A DNA stretch of 64,000 nucleotides, taken from NCBI GenBank assembly GCA_900469625.1, contig UBXV01000009.1:62001-126000 (forward strand), given 5' to 3'. Of the stretch, positions 18,070 through 26,598 are shown one piece after another (position 1 is the first letter of the stretch; every line of letters begins with the position of its first letter). Both the position numbers and the translations under genes were made by a program. The DNA comes from Hyphomicrobiales bacterium (GTDB lineage Bacteria > Pseudomonadota > Alphaproteobacteria > Rhizobiales > Rhizobiaceae). A model generated the notes under the pieces. The model had not been told where the DNA came from and ran no database searches. It was given only the letters and a program-made list of their open reading frames with translations.

Positions 18070-18287
18070 GGTCGTACTCTCCTCGAGCTGTTTACGAAAT
18101 GCGGTTCAATTTCTGGTCGGCGCGGCCTTGGCCGAAAAGCTGCAATCAGCCACCGACGGCAATGTGTGAATTGCGACGGGAGAGTCAATAGCATGGCTCG
18201 CAGGGAAAATCACCACCTGTCGAAGCCAAGACGAATCTGTTTTAGAAAGAAATTCGCCGCCAATCCGGGCATTTGGAGAGAAATGAC

Positions 18288-19097
18288 ATGCAAACGACGC
18301 CAGCCGAAACCGAAACGACCTTCCTCGAGGTTGGCACGGACGCCGCCCGTCGCCGCATCGCCATGCGGATCCTGCGCGGCAAGACGGCTTCCGATCGGCC
18401 GACGCTCGTCTGGCTCGGCGGCTATCGTTCCGACATGACCGGAACCAAGGCCATAGAGGTCGAGCGGCTGGCTCGCGAGAGGGCAACCGACTGCGTCCGC
18501 TTCGACTATTCCGGCCACGGCGCTTCCGGCGGCGCCTTCAAGGACGGCACGATCTCGCGCTGGCTGGAAGAAAGCCTTGCCGTCGTCGACCACGCAGCCC
18601 CCGGGCGTCGTCTGATCCTCGTCGGCTCGTCGATGGGGGGCTGGATCGCGCTCAGACTGATTGAAGAACTGCGCAAGCGTGGCATGGGCGAATGCGTCGC
18701 CGGGCTGGTGCTGATCGCCCCGGCCCCGGATTTTACTGCCGAGCTGATCGAGCCCAACCTGACCGAGATCGAGCAGCGCTCGCTTCAAGAGCGCGGCTAT
18801 TTCGAAGAGCCGTCCGAATACAGCCCCGAGCCCAATATCTACACGCGCGCGCTGATCGAGGACGGCCGCGACAACCGCGTGCTCGTCGGCACGATCACCA
18901 CCGGCTGCCCGGTGCACATCCTCCAGGGCATGCGCGACCCCGACGTGCCCTACACGCACGCGCTGAAACTGATGGAGCATCTTCCCTCCGATGACGTCGT
19001 CATGACGCTGATCCGCGACGGCGATCATCGTCTTTCACGCGAGGAAGACATTGCTAAAATGAGACAGGCGATCGGCAACATGCTGCCTTCGGCTTAA
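18288..19097 (+). CDS. Alpha/beta hydrolase (ABHD10-like)
   Basis: A 269-residue hydrolase. The nucleophile elbow is VGSSMGG with Ser115. An oxyanion-type HG-like region lies in WLGGYRSDM (about residues 42-50). FDYSGHGASGG occurs at about 72-82, and the terminal catalytic His lies in DGDHRLS. This arrangement matches the ABHD10/thioesterase-like group of rhizobial serine hydrolases. GGAGAG seven bases upstream fixes the ATG at 18288. It is divergent from infC, the same neighbour order as in Sinorhizobium. The substrate is not predictable. Confidence 0.85.
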   Translation: MQTTPAETETTFLEVGTDAARRRIAMRILRGKTASDRPTLVWLGGYRSDMTGTKAIEVERLARERATDCVRFDYSGHGASGGAFKDGTISRWLEESLAVVDHAAPGRRLILVGSSMGGWIALRLIEELRKRGMGECVAGLVLIAPAPDFTAELIEPNLTEIEQRSLQERGYFEEPSEYSPEPNIYTRALIEDGRDNRVLVGTITTGCPVHILQGMRDPDVPYTHALKLMEHLPSDDVVMTLIRDGDHRLSREEDIAKMRQAIGNMLPSA

Positions 19098-19385
19098 GCC
19101 GCAAGGTCAGCGCCCGACATCCACCTACCCCCTGCTCAACAGGCGCCAGACGCTGCAGACCCCCTGCAGCGCAAGGCTTTTCGCTGCATTTCGGCAACGG
19201 CCTTAACCATAAAGCCCGATGCCCGAATCAGTAGATTGACTCTCCTCCCCCAACGCTATTAACTCTTTATTAACGATTAGAGCGGCGTGAAACGGAAGAT
19301 CCGAACAAGCCGCCAGCAACTCAGGATTGCGCGAATACGTCCGAACATGAAGAGTTCGGCATACCGCGTTACGCAGGGGACATGA

Positions 19386-20006
19386 ATGGCGTCTTGGACT
19401 GGAGTTAAGGGAAGTATCGCGGCGTTTTGCGCACTTTTCATTTCAGCGAACACGGCAATTCCCGCCCAGGCGGGATCCTCTCCTTGGATGCAGACCGGCT
19501 CCGTTACCTCGCAGCCGATCGGACATTACGAGTTCTGCCAGAAGCACAAGAGCGAATGCAGCGTCAAATCGAAGACGAGCGTGGCACCGCGCGTCACCGA
19601 GCGCGGCTGGGCGACAATCCGCCAGGTCAACGCCCAGGTGAACCGCGAAATCACGCCGGTCACCGACCAGGAGCTCTTCGGCAGGGATGAGGTCTGGGCC
19701 TATCCGCAGGACGCCGGCGACTGCGAGGACTTCGTTCTCGAAAAGCGCAAGCGCCTGATGCGCAAGGGCTTCTCCGCCAGCGAACTTTTGATCACGGTCG
19801 TTCGCAAGCCTGACGGCGAAGGCCACGCGGTCCTGACCGTGCGCACCGCCCAGGGCGATTTCGTGCTCGACAATCTCGAAAATGGCGTGAAGCTCTGGAC
19901 CCAGACGCCTTACCGCTACCTCAAGCGCCAGGCTTCGTTCAACAGCGGCCGCTGGGTCACCATCGACAACGGCGCCGAAGTCGTCGTCGGCTCGGTCGGC
20001 AACTGA
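19386..20006 (+). CDS. Bacterial transglutaminase-like cysteine proteinase (BTLCP family)
   Basis: A 206-residue exported protein. A signal peptide spans about residues 1-29 (ending AIPAQA). The catalytic triad of the BTLCP family is complete: Cys113 in DAGDCEDF, His147 in EGHAVLTV and Asp162 in FVLDNL. WAYPQDAGDCEDFVLEKR is the family hallmark. Members include the periplasmic protease LapG, but a LapD-type partner is not nearby and many rhizobial members stand alone. A 288-base non-coding AT-richer stretch precedes it and probably holds the promoter. Confidence 0.85.
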   Translation: MASWTGVKGSIAAFCALFISANTAIPAQAGSSPWMQTGSVTSQPIGHYEFCQKHKSECSVKSKTSVAPRVTERGWATIRQVNAQVNREITPVTDQELFGRDEVWAYPQDAGDCEDFVLEKRKRLMRKGFSASELLITVVRKPDGEGHAVLTVRTAQGDFVLDNLENGVKLWTQTPYRYLKRQASFNSGRWVTIDNGAEVVVGSVGN

Positions 20007-20021
20007 TAGCCTCCATCTCTC

Positions 20022-20052
20022 CGTCATCCTCGGGTCAAGCCCGAGGATGACG
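20022..20052. repeat. Palindromic intergenic element
   Basis: A perfect 13-bp inverted repeat CGTCATCCTCGGG / CCCGAGGATGACG with the loop TCAAG. This sequence type recurs widely between genes in alphaproteobacteria. It lies just after the BTLCP stop and may also act as an mRNA 3' hairpin. Confidence 0.75.
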
Positions 20053-20091
20053 AGAAGAGACACGGCAGGCAATCAAGTTCATCACTTTTCC

Positions 20092-20116
20092 AGGGCCGGT
20101 CGAACCGGCCCTTTTT
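20092..20116 (+). terminator. Intrinsic terminator
   Basis: The stem AGGGCCGGT / ACCGGCCCT (20092-20100 and 20104-20112) has the loop CGA and is followed by a run of five T. It lies between the convergent BTLCP and mbfA genes and mainly serves the rightward gene. Confidence 0.85.
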
Positions 20117-20136
20117 GCGTTTCAGCCTGCGGCTGA

Positions 20137-21120
20137 TCAGGCGTTGCCGATCAGGATGCCCGCGCCGAGCACCAGGCCGCCGCCCAGCACGACCTGGAAT
20201 GCGGCGCGCAGGAACGGCGTTTCCATGTAGCGGTTCTGGATGAACGCGATCGCCCAGAGTTCGAAGAAGACGACGACTGCGGCCGTGATGGTCGCGGTCC
20301 AGAAATGCGGGATGAGATAGGGCAGAGCGTGGCCAAGGCCGCCGAGCGCCGTCATGATACCCGAAGCAAGACCACGCTTGATCGGTGATCCGCGTCCCGA
20401 AAGCTTGCCGTCGTCATGCGCGGCCTCGGTGAAGCCCATGGAGATACCGGCACCGACGGAGGCCGACAGGCCGACGAGGAAGGTCTGCCAGGTATCCTGG
20501 GTCGCAAATGCCGCCGCGAAGATCGGTGCCAGCGTCGAGACCGAGCCGTCCATGAGGCCTGCGAGACCCGGCTGGACGTAAGTGAGGATGAACTGCCGAC
20601 GGGCGGTCTGGTCCTCCTCCTCGCGCACGTCGTCCGGCGTGTGCTTTTCACCCAGCCTGCGGGCAAGCGATTCATGCGACTTCTCCGCGATCGCCAGATC
20701 GCCCAGTAGCTTGCGTGTCGCCGCGTCCTGGGTCCGGCCCGCCGCCTCGACATAGAAGCGGTGCGCCGTCTCCTCCATCGCCTCGGCTTCTGCCCGCGCC
20801 TTCTCGATCGGCATCTCGGCAATCAGCCAATCCGGCTTTCGATCGGGGAAATCGCGCACATGTTCGCGCCGGATCAGCGGGATGCGGTTGCCGAAGCGCT
20901 GGACATGCATGTCGATCAGCCATTGCCGGTGGTGGCTCTCTTCTTCCGCCATTTCCTCGAACACTTTTGCCGAGTGCGGATACTTCTCCCTCAGCGCATC
21001 GGCATAGGCGAGATAGATGCGGCCATCGTCCTCTTCCGACGAGATGGCGAGTGCCAGGATTTCCTGTTCGTTGAGCGAGAGAAAGGGACGTTTTGAGCGG
21101 GAGAAGAGGCGGGAAAACAT
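20137..21120 (-). CDS. mbfA: Membrane-bound ferritin-like iron exporter MbfA
   Basis: A 327-residue fusion. The N-terminal rubrerythrin/ferritin-like domain (about residues 15-165) has diiron ligands in EEMAEEESHHRQW and EAMEETAHRFY. The C-terminal CCC1/VIT1-type membrane domain (about 180-326) has YVQPGLAGLMDGSVSTLAPIF and MGFTEAAHDDG. This is the layout of MbfA, which exports iron and protects against iron and peroxide stress in Agrobacterium and Bradyrhizobium. The perfect ICE palindrome at 21135-21151, 14 bases before the start, implies Irr repression; irr lies in this window at 61973-62413. Confidence 0.92.
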   Translation of the reverse strand: MFSRLFSRSKRPFLSLNEQEILALAISSEEDDGRIYLAYADALREKYPHSAKVFEEMAEEESHHRQWLIDMHVQRFGNRIPLIRREHVRDFPDRKPDWLIAEMPIEKARAEAEAMEETAHRFYVEAAGRTQDAATRKLLGDLAIAEKSHESLARRLGEKHTPDDVREEEDQTARRQFILTYVQPGLAGLMDGSVSTLAPIFAAAFATQDTWQTFLVGLSASVGAGISMGFTEAAHDDGKLSGRGSPIKRGLASGIMTALGGLGHALPYLIPHFWTATITAAVVVFFELWAIAFIQNRYMETPFLRAAFQVVLGGGLVLGAGILIGNA

Positions 21121-21134
21121 CGGCGAAAACCTTC

Positions 21135-21151
21135 TTTAGAATAATTCTAAA
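21135..21151. promoter_or_regulatory. Iron control element (ICE box, Irr operator)
   Basis: A perfect palindrome TTTAGAA-TAA-TTCTAAA, matching the rhizobial ICE consensus bound by Irr. It sits between the divergent mbfA and papain-fold hydrolase genes, close to the mbfA start. Confidence 0.85.
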
Positions 21152-21283
21152 ATAGAAACCGCAACTGTGCACGTCAAGGCCAAAGCCGTGCAATCACGCG
21201 ACAATCACTCGACAGAGTGTCGCGGCTCGGACACCATAGACGTGCATGCTAAATTCCTTCCCACCACTGGAGCGATCGCCTCC

Positions 21284-22093
21284 ATGAGGACCATCTATCC
21301 GCTTTCACAAAGCAAGGATACGTTTCTGGACCGGTTCGGCGCCCGCCTCGCCGCACGGCTGCAGACGCAGACCCTCGGCTATGAGCCCTACACGCCATCC
21401 GACCCGGAAACGCTGGCGCGCACGCTGCGTCCGGGCGACGTTTTGCTGATCGAGGGCAACCAGAAGGTTTCGGCCGCGATCAAGTATCTGACGCAATCCA
21501 CCTGGTCACATGCGGCGTTCTTCGCCGGCGACCAGATGCCGCTGACGCTCGATCAGGCAACCCTGCCGGTGATCGAACGACCGCAGTTGATCGAGGTGAA
21601 TATCGGCGAAGGCTGCGTCGCCGTGCCGCTGAAGAAATACGCCTCGTTCAACACCCGCATCTGCCGGCCGGTGGCGCTGACGCCAGACGATCGCTCGGTG
21701 CTGGTAGGCTTCATGATCTCCCGGCTCGGCATGAAATACGACCTGAAGAACATTCTCGACATGCTGCGCTATTTCATGCCGACACCGCCGGTGCCGGTGC
21801 GCTGGCGACGGCGTCTTCTGGCCTTCGGTTCGGGTGATCCGACGCGGGCGATCTGCTCGACGCTGATTGCCGAAGCCTTCGAGCGGATCCGCTATCCGAT
21901 CCTGCCTGAGGTCACGCGCGCACCCGGGCGCGCCGCCGCCACCTCCACCTATTCACGCGAAGAGATCCTGCATATCCGCCACCACTCGCTCTACACGCCG
22001 CGCGATTTCGATCTTTCGCCGTTCTTCTCGATCGTCAAACCGACGCTCGAATTCGGCTTCGACTACAAGCGATTGCGCTGGAACGGCGACTGA
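21284..22093 (+). CDS. Permuted papain-fold (YiiX/YebB-like NlpC/P60 superfamily) hydrolase
   Basis: A 269-residue protein taking ATG 21284 as start; an open frame from 21167 crosses the ICE box and promoter. The order of catalytic elements is circularly permuted, as in YiiX/YaeF. The LRPGDVLLIEG entry motif comes first, then His in QSTWSHAAFFAGD (about residue 71). The Cys comes later, in RAICSTLIAEAFE (about residue 190). Members act on cell-wall peptides or lipids, but this is not settled. It is divergent from mbfA with 163 bases between starts. Confidence 0.8.
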   Translation: MRTIYPLSQSKDTFLDRFGARLAARLQTQTLGYEPYTPSDPETLARTLRPGDVLLIEGNQKVSAAIKYLTQSTWSHAAFFAGDQMPLTLDQATLPVIERPQLIEVNIGEGCVAVPLKKYASFNTRICRPVALTPDDRSVLVGFMISRLGMKYDLKNILDMLRYFMPTPPVPVRWRRRLLAFGSGDPTRAICSTLIAEAFERIRYPILPEVTRAPGRAAATSTYSREEILHIRHHSLYTPRDFDLSPFFSIVKPTLEFGFDYKRLRWNGD

Positions 22094-22132
22094 CCGGCAT
22101 GACGCCGGCCAGATGACGCCGGGTAAAGCCGA

Positions 22133-23374
22133 TCAGATGTTGAGGTCGAGCGCCGGCTCACGCGCCATGTAGTCGCGCTGGCGGTCGGTGATGTAGTCGC
22201 GCACGATCGGTGCGGCATCGCGCGCGCGCGACAGCTGCATGTGGAAGACCAGCTGGCTGCCGGTGCGGAACATCATCTCGGCGCTGATGAGATAGAACTC
22301 CCACATCCGGGCAAAGCGCTCGTCATAAAGTGCGATCACCTTGTCGCGGTTGGCATCGAAGCGCGCGCCCCAATGGGCCAGCGTCGTTGCATAGTGCACA
22401 CGCAGGAATTCCAGATCGGTGACCCACAGACTGTTGCGCTCGACGACGTCGAAGACTTCCGACAGCGCCGGCGAATAGGCGCCAGGGAAGATGTATTTCC
22501 TGAGCCACGCACTTGCCATGCCCGGAGGGCTCATATGGCCGATCGAGTGCAGCACCGCCACGCCGTCGTCCGGCATCAGGGCGTTGAGCTTCTTGAAGAA
22601 CTCGTCGTAGTGATGCACGCCGACATGCTCGAACATGCCGACAGAAACGATGCGGTCGAACGGACCCACGACATCGCGGTAGTCCTTGAGTTCGAAGCGA
22701 ACGCGGTCGGCAAGCCCGGCGGCTTTTGCCCTCTGGGTTGCGAGCGCCTGCTGCTCCTTCGAAAGCGTTACGCCCAGCACCTCGACGTTTTCGAGTTTCG
22801 CCAGGTACATCGCCAGATCGCCCCAGCCGCAGCCGATGTCGAGCACCTTCATGCCCGGCTCCAGGCAAAGTTTGGAGGCAAGCAACCTGAGCTTGTTACG
22901 CTGGGCCTTCTCCAGGCTCTCGTCCGGCTCGCGGAAGTAGGCGCAGGAATAGAGCATGTTCTCGTCGAGGAAGAGCTTGTAGAAATCGTTGCCGAGATCG
23001 TAGTGGTGAGCGACGTTCTCCTGCGCCTTGCCCTTGGGATTGGCCTGCTGGCGCTTGCGGAAGCGCATCTTGACCGCGCGCAGCAGCTTCTGGATCGGAT
23101 AGGAGCCGAGCGACAGCCGGTTGATCGAAAACAGCGTCAGGAAATCCCGGAGCGTCGAGCCTTCCTCGAAGCGCATGGTGCCGTCCATGTAGGCCTCGCC
23201 GGCCGCAAGCTCCGCATTGAACACGAGGCTGCGATAGAGCTTCTTGTCGGTAAGCCGCATCGTTACGTGGGGTCCGGGCTCGCCGGAAAAGACATGCCTC
23301 TTGCCATCGGCGTCGATCACCGTCAGGCGACCCTTGCGAATGAACGACTTCATCATGTGCGACAGTGGAAACAT
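22133..23374 (-). CDS. cfa: Cyclopropane-fatty-acyl-phospholipid synthase
   Basis: A 413-residue SAM-dependent enzyme that adds a methylene bridge to unsaturated membrane acyl chains. The SAM site is in KVLDIGCGWGDLAMYLA. Preceding it are VAHHYDLGNDFYKLFLDENMLYSC and SCAYFREPDESLE, both diagnostic for the family, and SVGMFEHVGVHHYDEFF follows. A good GAGAGGG site precedes ATG 23374; a frame reaching 23413 is not needed. It converges on the papain-fold gene at 22093. Confidence 0.93.
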   Translation of the reverse strand: MFPLSHMMKSFIRKGRLTVIDADGKRHVFSGEPGPHVTMRLTDKKLYRSLVFNAELAAGEAYMDGTMRFEEGSTLRDFLTLFSINRLSLGSYPIQKLLRAVKMRFRKRQQANPKGKAQENVAHHYDLGNDFYKLFLDENMLYSCAYFREPDESLEKAQRNKLRLLASKLCLEPGMKVLDIGCGWGDLAMYLAKLENVEVLGVTLSKEQQALATQRAKAAGLADRVRFELKDYRDVVGPFDRIVSVGMFEHVGVHHYDEFFKKLNALMPDDGVAVLHSIGHMSPPGMASAWLRKYIFPGAYSPALSEVFDVVERNSLWVTDLEFLRVHYATTLAHWGARFDANRDKVIALYDERFARMWEFYLISAEMMFRTGSQLVFHMQLSRARDAAPIVRDYITDRQRDYMAREPALDLNI

Positions 23375-23555
23375 GCAGACCCTCTCGTGACAGAAACGCC
23401 AGTGCGCCGGCATCCTAGCACCCGTTTTTCGAAATGCTCCCCCTAAATTTGTGGTTGCTTATCGAGCTGTTGGCACGGCGTGCAGGGACGCGAATGCGCA
23501 AGGGGTTCTGCCCCGCAGGCGTCAACGCTCAGGCAAGGTCTGCCGCAGAAACGGC

Positions 23556-23590
23556 AACGGGGACGGCAGGTTGCACCCGCCGTCCCCGTT
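23556..23590 (-). terminator. Hairpin at the efp 3' end
   Basis: A 12-bp stem AACGGGGACGGC / GCCGTCCCCGTT (23556-23567 and 23579-23590) 38 bases beyond the efp stop. The U-run is weak, so termination efficiency is uncertain. Confidence 0.6.
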
Positions 23591-23627
23591 TCATGCGATA
23601 GTCATTCGTAACGGTCGTCAGACCGGA

Positions 23628-24197
23628 TCAGTCCTTGGCGCGCTCGACATAGGAGCCGTCTTCGGTCGCAATCACGACGCGGGTGCCGGCCTGGATATGC
23701 GGCGGAACCAGCGTGCGCACGCCGTTCGAAAGGATCGCCGGCTTGTAGGACGACGACGCCGTCTGGCCCTTGACGACCGGCTCGGTCTCGGTGATTTCGA
23801 GCGTCACGTGGCGCGGCAGGTCGATGGCGATCGCCAGGCCTTCGTGGATCGAAAGAATGCAGGCCATGCCTTCCTGCAGATAGGGCTTCAGGTCGCCGAT
23901 GTCGTCGCTGGTCATGACCAGCTGGTCGTAGCTTTCCGGGTTCATGAAGTGGAAGCCTTCGCCATCTTCATAAAGGAAAGTGTGCTCGCGGTCCTCGACG
24001 AAGGCGCGCTCGACCTGTTCGGTCGTGCGGTAGCGTTCCGAAACCTTCACGCCGTCGGAAATGCGACGCATGTCGACCTGGGTGACCGGCGTGCCCTTGC
24101 CCGGGTGGAAGTTCTGCGCGGTCAGAACGACATAGAGCTTGCCGTCAACGTCGAGAACGTTGCCCTTGCGGACAGATGAAGCGATGACCTTGACCAT
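23628..24197 (-). CDS. efp: Elongation factor P
   Basis: A 189-residue protein with three OB/KOW-like domains of normal EF-P length. The modification loop reads NFHPGKGTP with Lys34, the residue that is (R)-beta-lysylated in EpmA/EpmB organisms. Domains 2 and 3 include [17 protein letters not shown] and [20 protein letters not shown] relieves ribosome stalling at polyproline. The modification enzymes epmA and epmB are encoded divergently just upstream, which supports beta-lysylation rather than another EF-P modification. Confidence 0.97.
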   Translation of the reverse strand: MVKVIASSVRKGNVLDVDGKLYVVLTAQNFHPGKGTPVTQVDMRRISDGVKVSERYRTTEQVERAFVEDREHTFLYEDGEGFHFMNPESYDQLVMTSDDIGDLKPYLQEGMACILSIHEGLAIAIDLPRHVTLEITETEPVVKGQTASSSYKPAILSNGVRTLVPPHIQAGTRVVIATEDGSYVERAKD

Positions 24198-24392
24198 TAG
24201 TCTTCCTTGTAACAGAGGTATGCGCGACACGGCGCGCCGGGAAAGCCGGCCCCGAAAGACGCGAAAATAATGATATCGCGCCGCCACTACCCTAATTTCG
24301 TGCAAATAGCCAGCCTGCGCCGGCATTGGCGCGAAGAAAGCCCCGGGCACTGAAAAACCCCGGTGGCCGAAGAAAGCCTGGATCGAACGACC

Positions 24393-25445
24393 ATGTCGCA
24401 TGCCTCACCCTGGTGGACGCCCGATGTCCATGCCGACCGGCGTCCGTTTCTCATCGGACGCAACCGCATCCAGTCGGCATTGCGCCGGTTTTTCGACGCC
24501 CGCGATTTCGTCGAGGTCGACACCGCGACGCTGCAGGTTTCGCCTGGTAACGAGGCGCATCTGCACGCCTTCGCCACCGAAGCGCTCAACCATGACGGTT
24601 CCGCCCATCCGCTCTACCTGCACACATCGCCGGAGTTCGCCTGCAAGAAGCTGGTTGCAGCCGGCGAAAGACGCATCGCCTGCTTTGCCCATGTCTACCG
24701 CAATCGCGAGCGCGGGCCGCTGCACCATCCCGAATTCACCATGCTCGAATGGTATCGGGCCGGCGAGACCTACGAGACGCTGATGCGCGACTGCGCCGAG
24801 ATCCTCGCGCTCGCCGCGGAGACGACGGGCATGCGCCAGTTCACCTTCCAGGGCCAGACCTGCGATCCCTTCGCCGAGCCGGAACGGCTGGCCGTGGCCG
24901 ACGCCTTCCAGCGCTTTGCCGGCATCGACCTGCTGGCCTCGATCGCCTCCGATGGCGGGACCGACCGCCAGACGCTTGCCGCCGCCATGGCATCGGTCGG
25001 CCTGCGCGTGGCCGCCGACGACACCTGGGCGGATCTCTTCAGCCGCGTGCTCGTCGAAAAGATCGAACCGCATCTCGGCTTCGGCCGCGCCACCATCCTC
25101 GACGAATATCCGGTGGCGGAAGCCGCCCTTGCCCGGCCGACGGCACGTGACCGTCGCGTCGCCGAACGGTTCGAGCTCTATGCCTGCGGCGTCGAACTTG
25201 CCAATGCCTTCGGCGAATTGACCGACGCAGCCGAGCAGCGGCGCCGCTTCGAGATGGAAATGGCGGAGAAGGCCCGCGTCTACGGCGAGACCTACCCACT
25301 CGACGAAGACTTTCTGGCAGCGCTTGCCATCATGCCCGAAGCGAGCGGCATCGCGCTCGGCTTCGACCGGCTGGCGATGCTGGCGACCGGCGCCACCCGC
25401 ATCGACCAGGTGCTCTGGGCGCCAGTGGCGGAGACCGCGAGATGA
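24393..25445 (+). CDS. epmA: EF-P--(R)-beta-lysine ligase
   Basis: A 350-residue class II lysyl-tRNA-synthetase-like enzyme without the tRNA anticodon-binding domain. Motif 2 region is [20 protein letters not shown], preceded by [14 protein letters not shown], and motif 3 is [18 protein letters not shown]. These are the hallmarks of PoxA/GenX/EpmA, which attaches (R)-beta-lysine to EF-P Lys34. It starts at ATG 24393. Its last codons overlap the epmB start by 4 bases (ATGA), so ligase and aminomutase are translationally coupled. efp lies divergently 195 bases away. Confidence 0.93.
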   Translation: MSHASPWWTPDVHADRRPFLIGRNRIQSALRRFFDARDFVEVDTATLQVSPGNEAHLHAFATEALNHDGSAHPLYLHTSPEFACKKLVAAGERRIACFAHVYRNRERGPLHHPEFTMLEWYRAGETYETLMRDCAEILALAAETTGMRQFTFQGQTCDPFAEPERLAVADAFQRFAGIDLLASIASDGGTDRQTLAAAMASVGLRVAADDTWADLFSRVLVEKIEPHLGFGRATILDEYPVAEAALARPTARDRRVAERFELYACGVELANAFGELTDAAEQRRRFEMEMAEKARVYGETYPLDEDFLAALAIMPEASGIALGFDRLAMLATGATRIDQVLWAPVAETAR

Positions 25446-26494
25446 ACGTTCACCGCCCGGTCAGGACCGCCGAAGACCTCGTCGAGGCAGGCCTGATCGA
25501 ACCATCGCAACGGGCCGCCGCTTCGGATGTCGCCGAGCGTTATGCTGTCGCCATCAGCCCGGCGATCGCAAAGCTGATCGACCGCTACGACCCGCATGAC
25601 CCGATCGCCCGGCAATTCGTGCCCGATGCCGCCGAGCTGACGCTGCTGCCGGAAGAGCGCGAGGACCCGATCGGCGACAAGCCGCACAGTCCCGTTGCCG
25701 GCATCGTCCACCGCTATCCCGACCGCGTGCTTCTGAAGGCCGTGCATGTCTGCCCGGTCTATTGCCGCTTCTGCTTCCGCCGCGAGATGGTCGGGCCGCA
25801 GGGGCTCGGCACACTGACACCAACAGAGCTCGACGCGGCGATCGCCTATATCGCCGCGCATGAGGAGATCTGGGAAGTGATCCTCACCGGCGGCGACCCG
25901 CTGGTGCTGTCGCCGCGCCGCCTCGCCGAGCTGATGGAACGGCTGAAGCCCATCGCCCACGTCAAGATCGTGCGCTTTCACACCCGCGTGCCGGTGGTCG
26001 AGCCCGAGCGCATCAACGCCGACCTGATCGCGGCGCTGAAGGCGAGCGGCAAGGCGACCTATGTGGCGCTGCACGCAAACCATCCGCGCGAACTGACGCT
26101 AGACGCCCGCGACGCCTCTGCCCGGCTGATCGACGCCGGCATCGTCATGATCAGCCAGTCGGTGCTTCTGAAGGGCGTCAATGACGATGCGGACGTGCTG
26201 GCCGCCCTGATGCGCGCCTTCGTCGAAACCCGGATCAAGCCCTATTATCTGCATCACCCGGACCTGGCTCCCGGCACCAGCCACTTCCGACTCTCGATCG
26301 AGGAGGGCCAGGCGCTGGTCGCGTCGCTGCGCGGCCGGGTCTCCGGCCTCTGCCAGCCGACCTATATCCTCGACATCCCCGGCGGCCACGGCAAGGCGGT
26401 CATCAGCGCTGCGTCGATCGAGGCCGACGGTGGCGGCTGCTACACCGTCACGGACTTCCGCGGCGAGGAGCACGCCTACCCGCCAAAGATCTGA
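25442..26494 (+). CDS. epmB: EF-P beta-lysylation protein EpmB (lysine 2,3-aminomutase family)
   Basis: A 350-residue radical-SAM enzyme. The [4Fe-4S] motif CPVYCRFCFRR (CxxxCxxC) lies near residues 103-113. GGDPLVLSPRRLAELM is the glycine-rich SAM-contact motif, and PYYLHHPDLAPGTSHFR is a KamA-family PLP-region segment. It is shorter than classical lysine 2,3-aminomutases, as EpmB is. It converts lysine to (R)-beta-lysine for EpmA. The 4-base overlap with epmA and the divergent efp make the assignment firm. Confidence 0.92.
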   Translation: MNVHRPVRTAEDLVEAGLIEPSQRAAASDVAERYAVAISPAIAKLIDRYDPHDPIARQFVPDAAELTLLPEEREDPIGDKPHSPVAGIVHRYPDRVLLKAVHVCPVYCRFCFRREMVGPQGLGTLTPTELDAAIAYIAAHEEIWEVILTGGDPLVLSPRRLAELMERLKPIAHVKIVRFHTRVPVVEPERINADLIAALKASGKATYVALHANHPRELTLDARDASARLIDAGIVMISQSVLLKGVNDDADVLAALMRAFVETRIKPYYLHHPDLAPGTSHFRLSIEEGQALVASLRGRVSGLCQPTYILDIPGGHGKAVISAASIEADGGGCYTVTDFRGEEHAYPPKI

Positions 26495-26598
26495 GAAAAT
26501 TTTCGAGGTAGCGTCACAACTGCGCAAGGTCGTTCGTCAAATGGTCATGATCAACGATCGCGGCGACCAGCCGCTTGAACCGCAGCCGAGGCGCCGAG

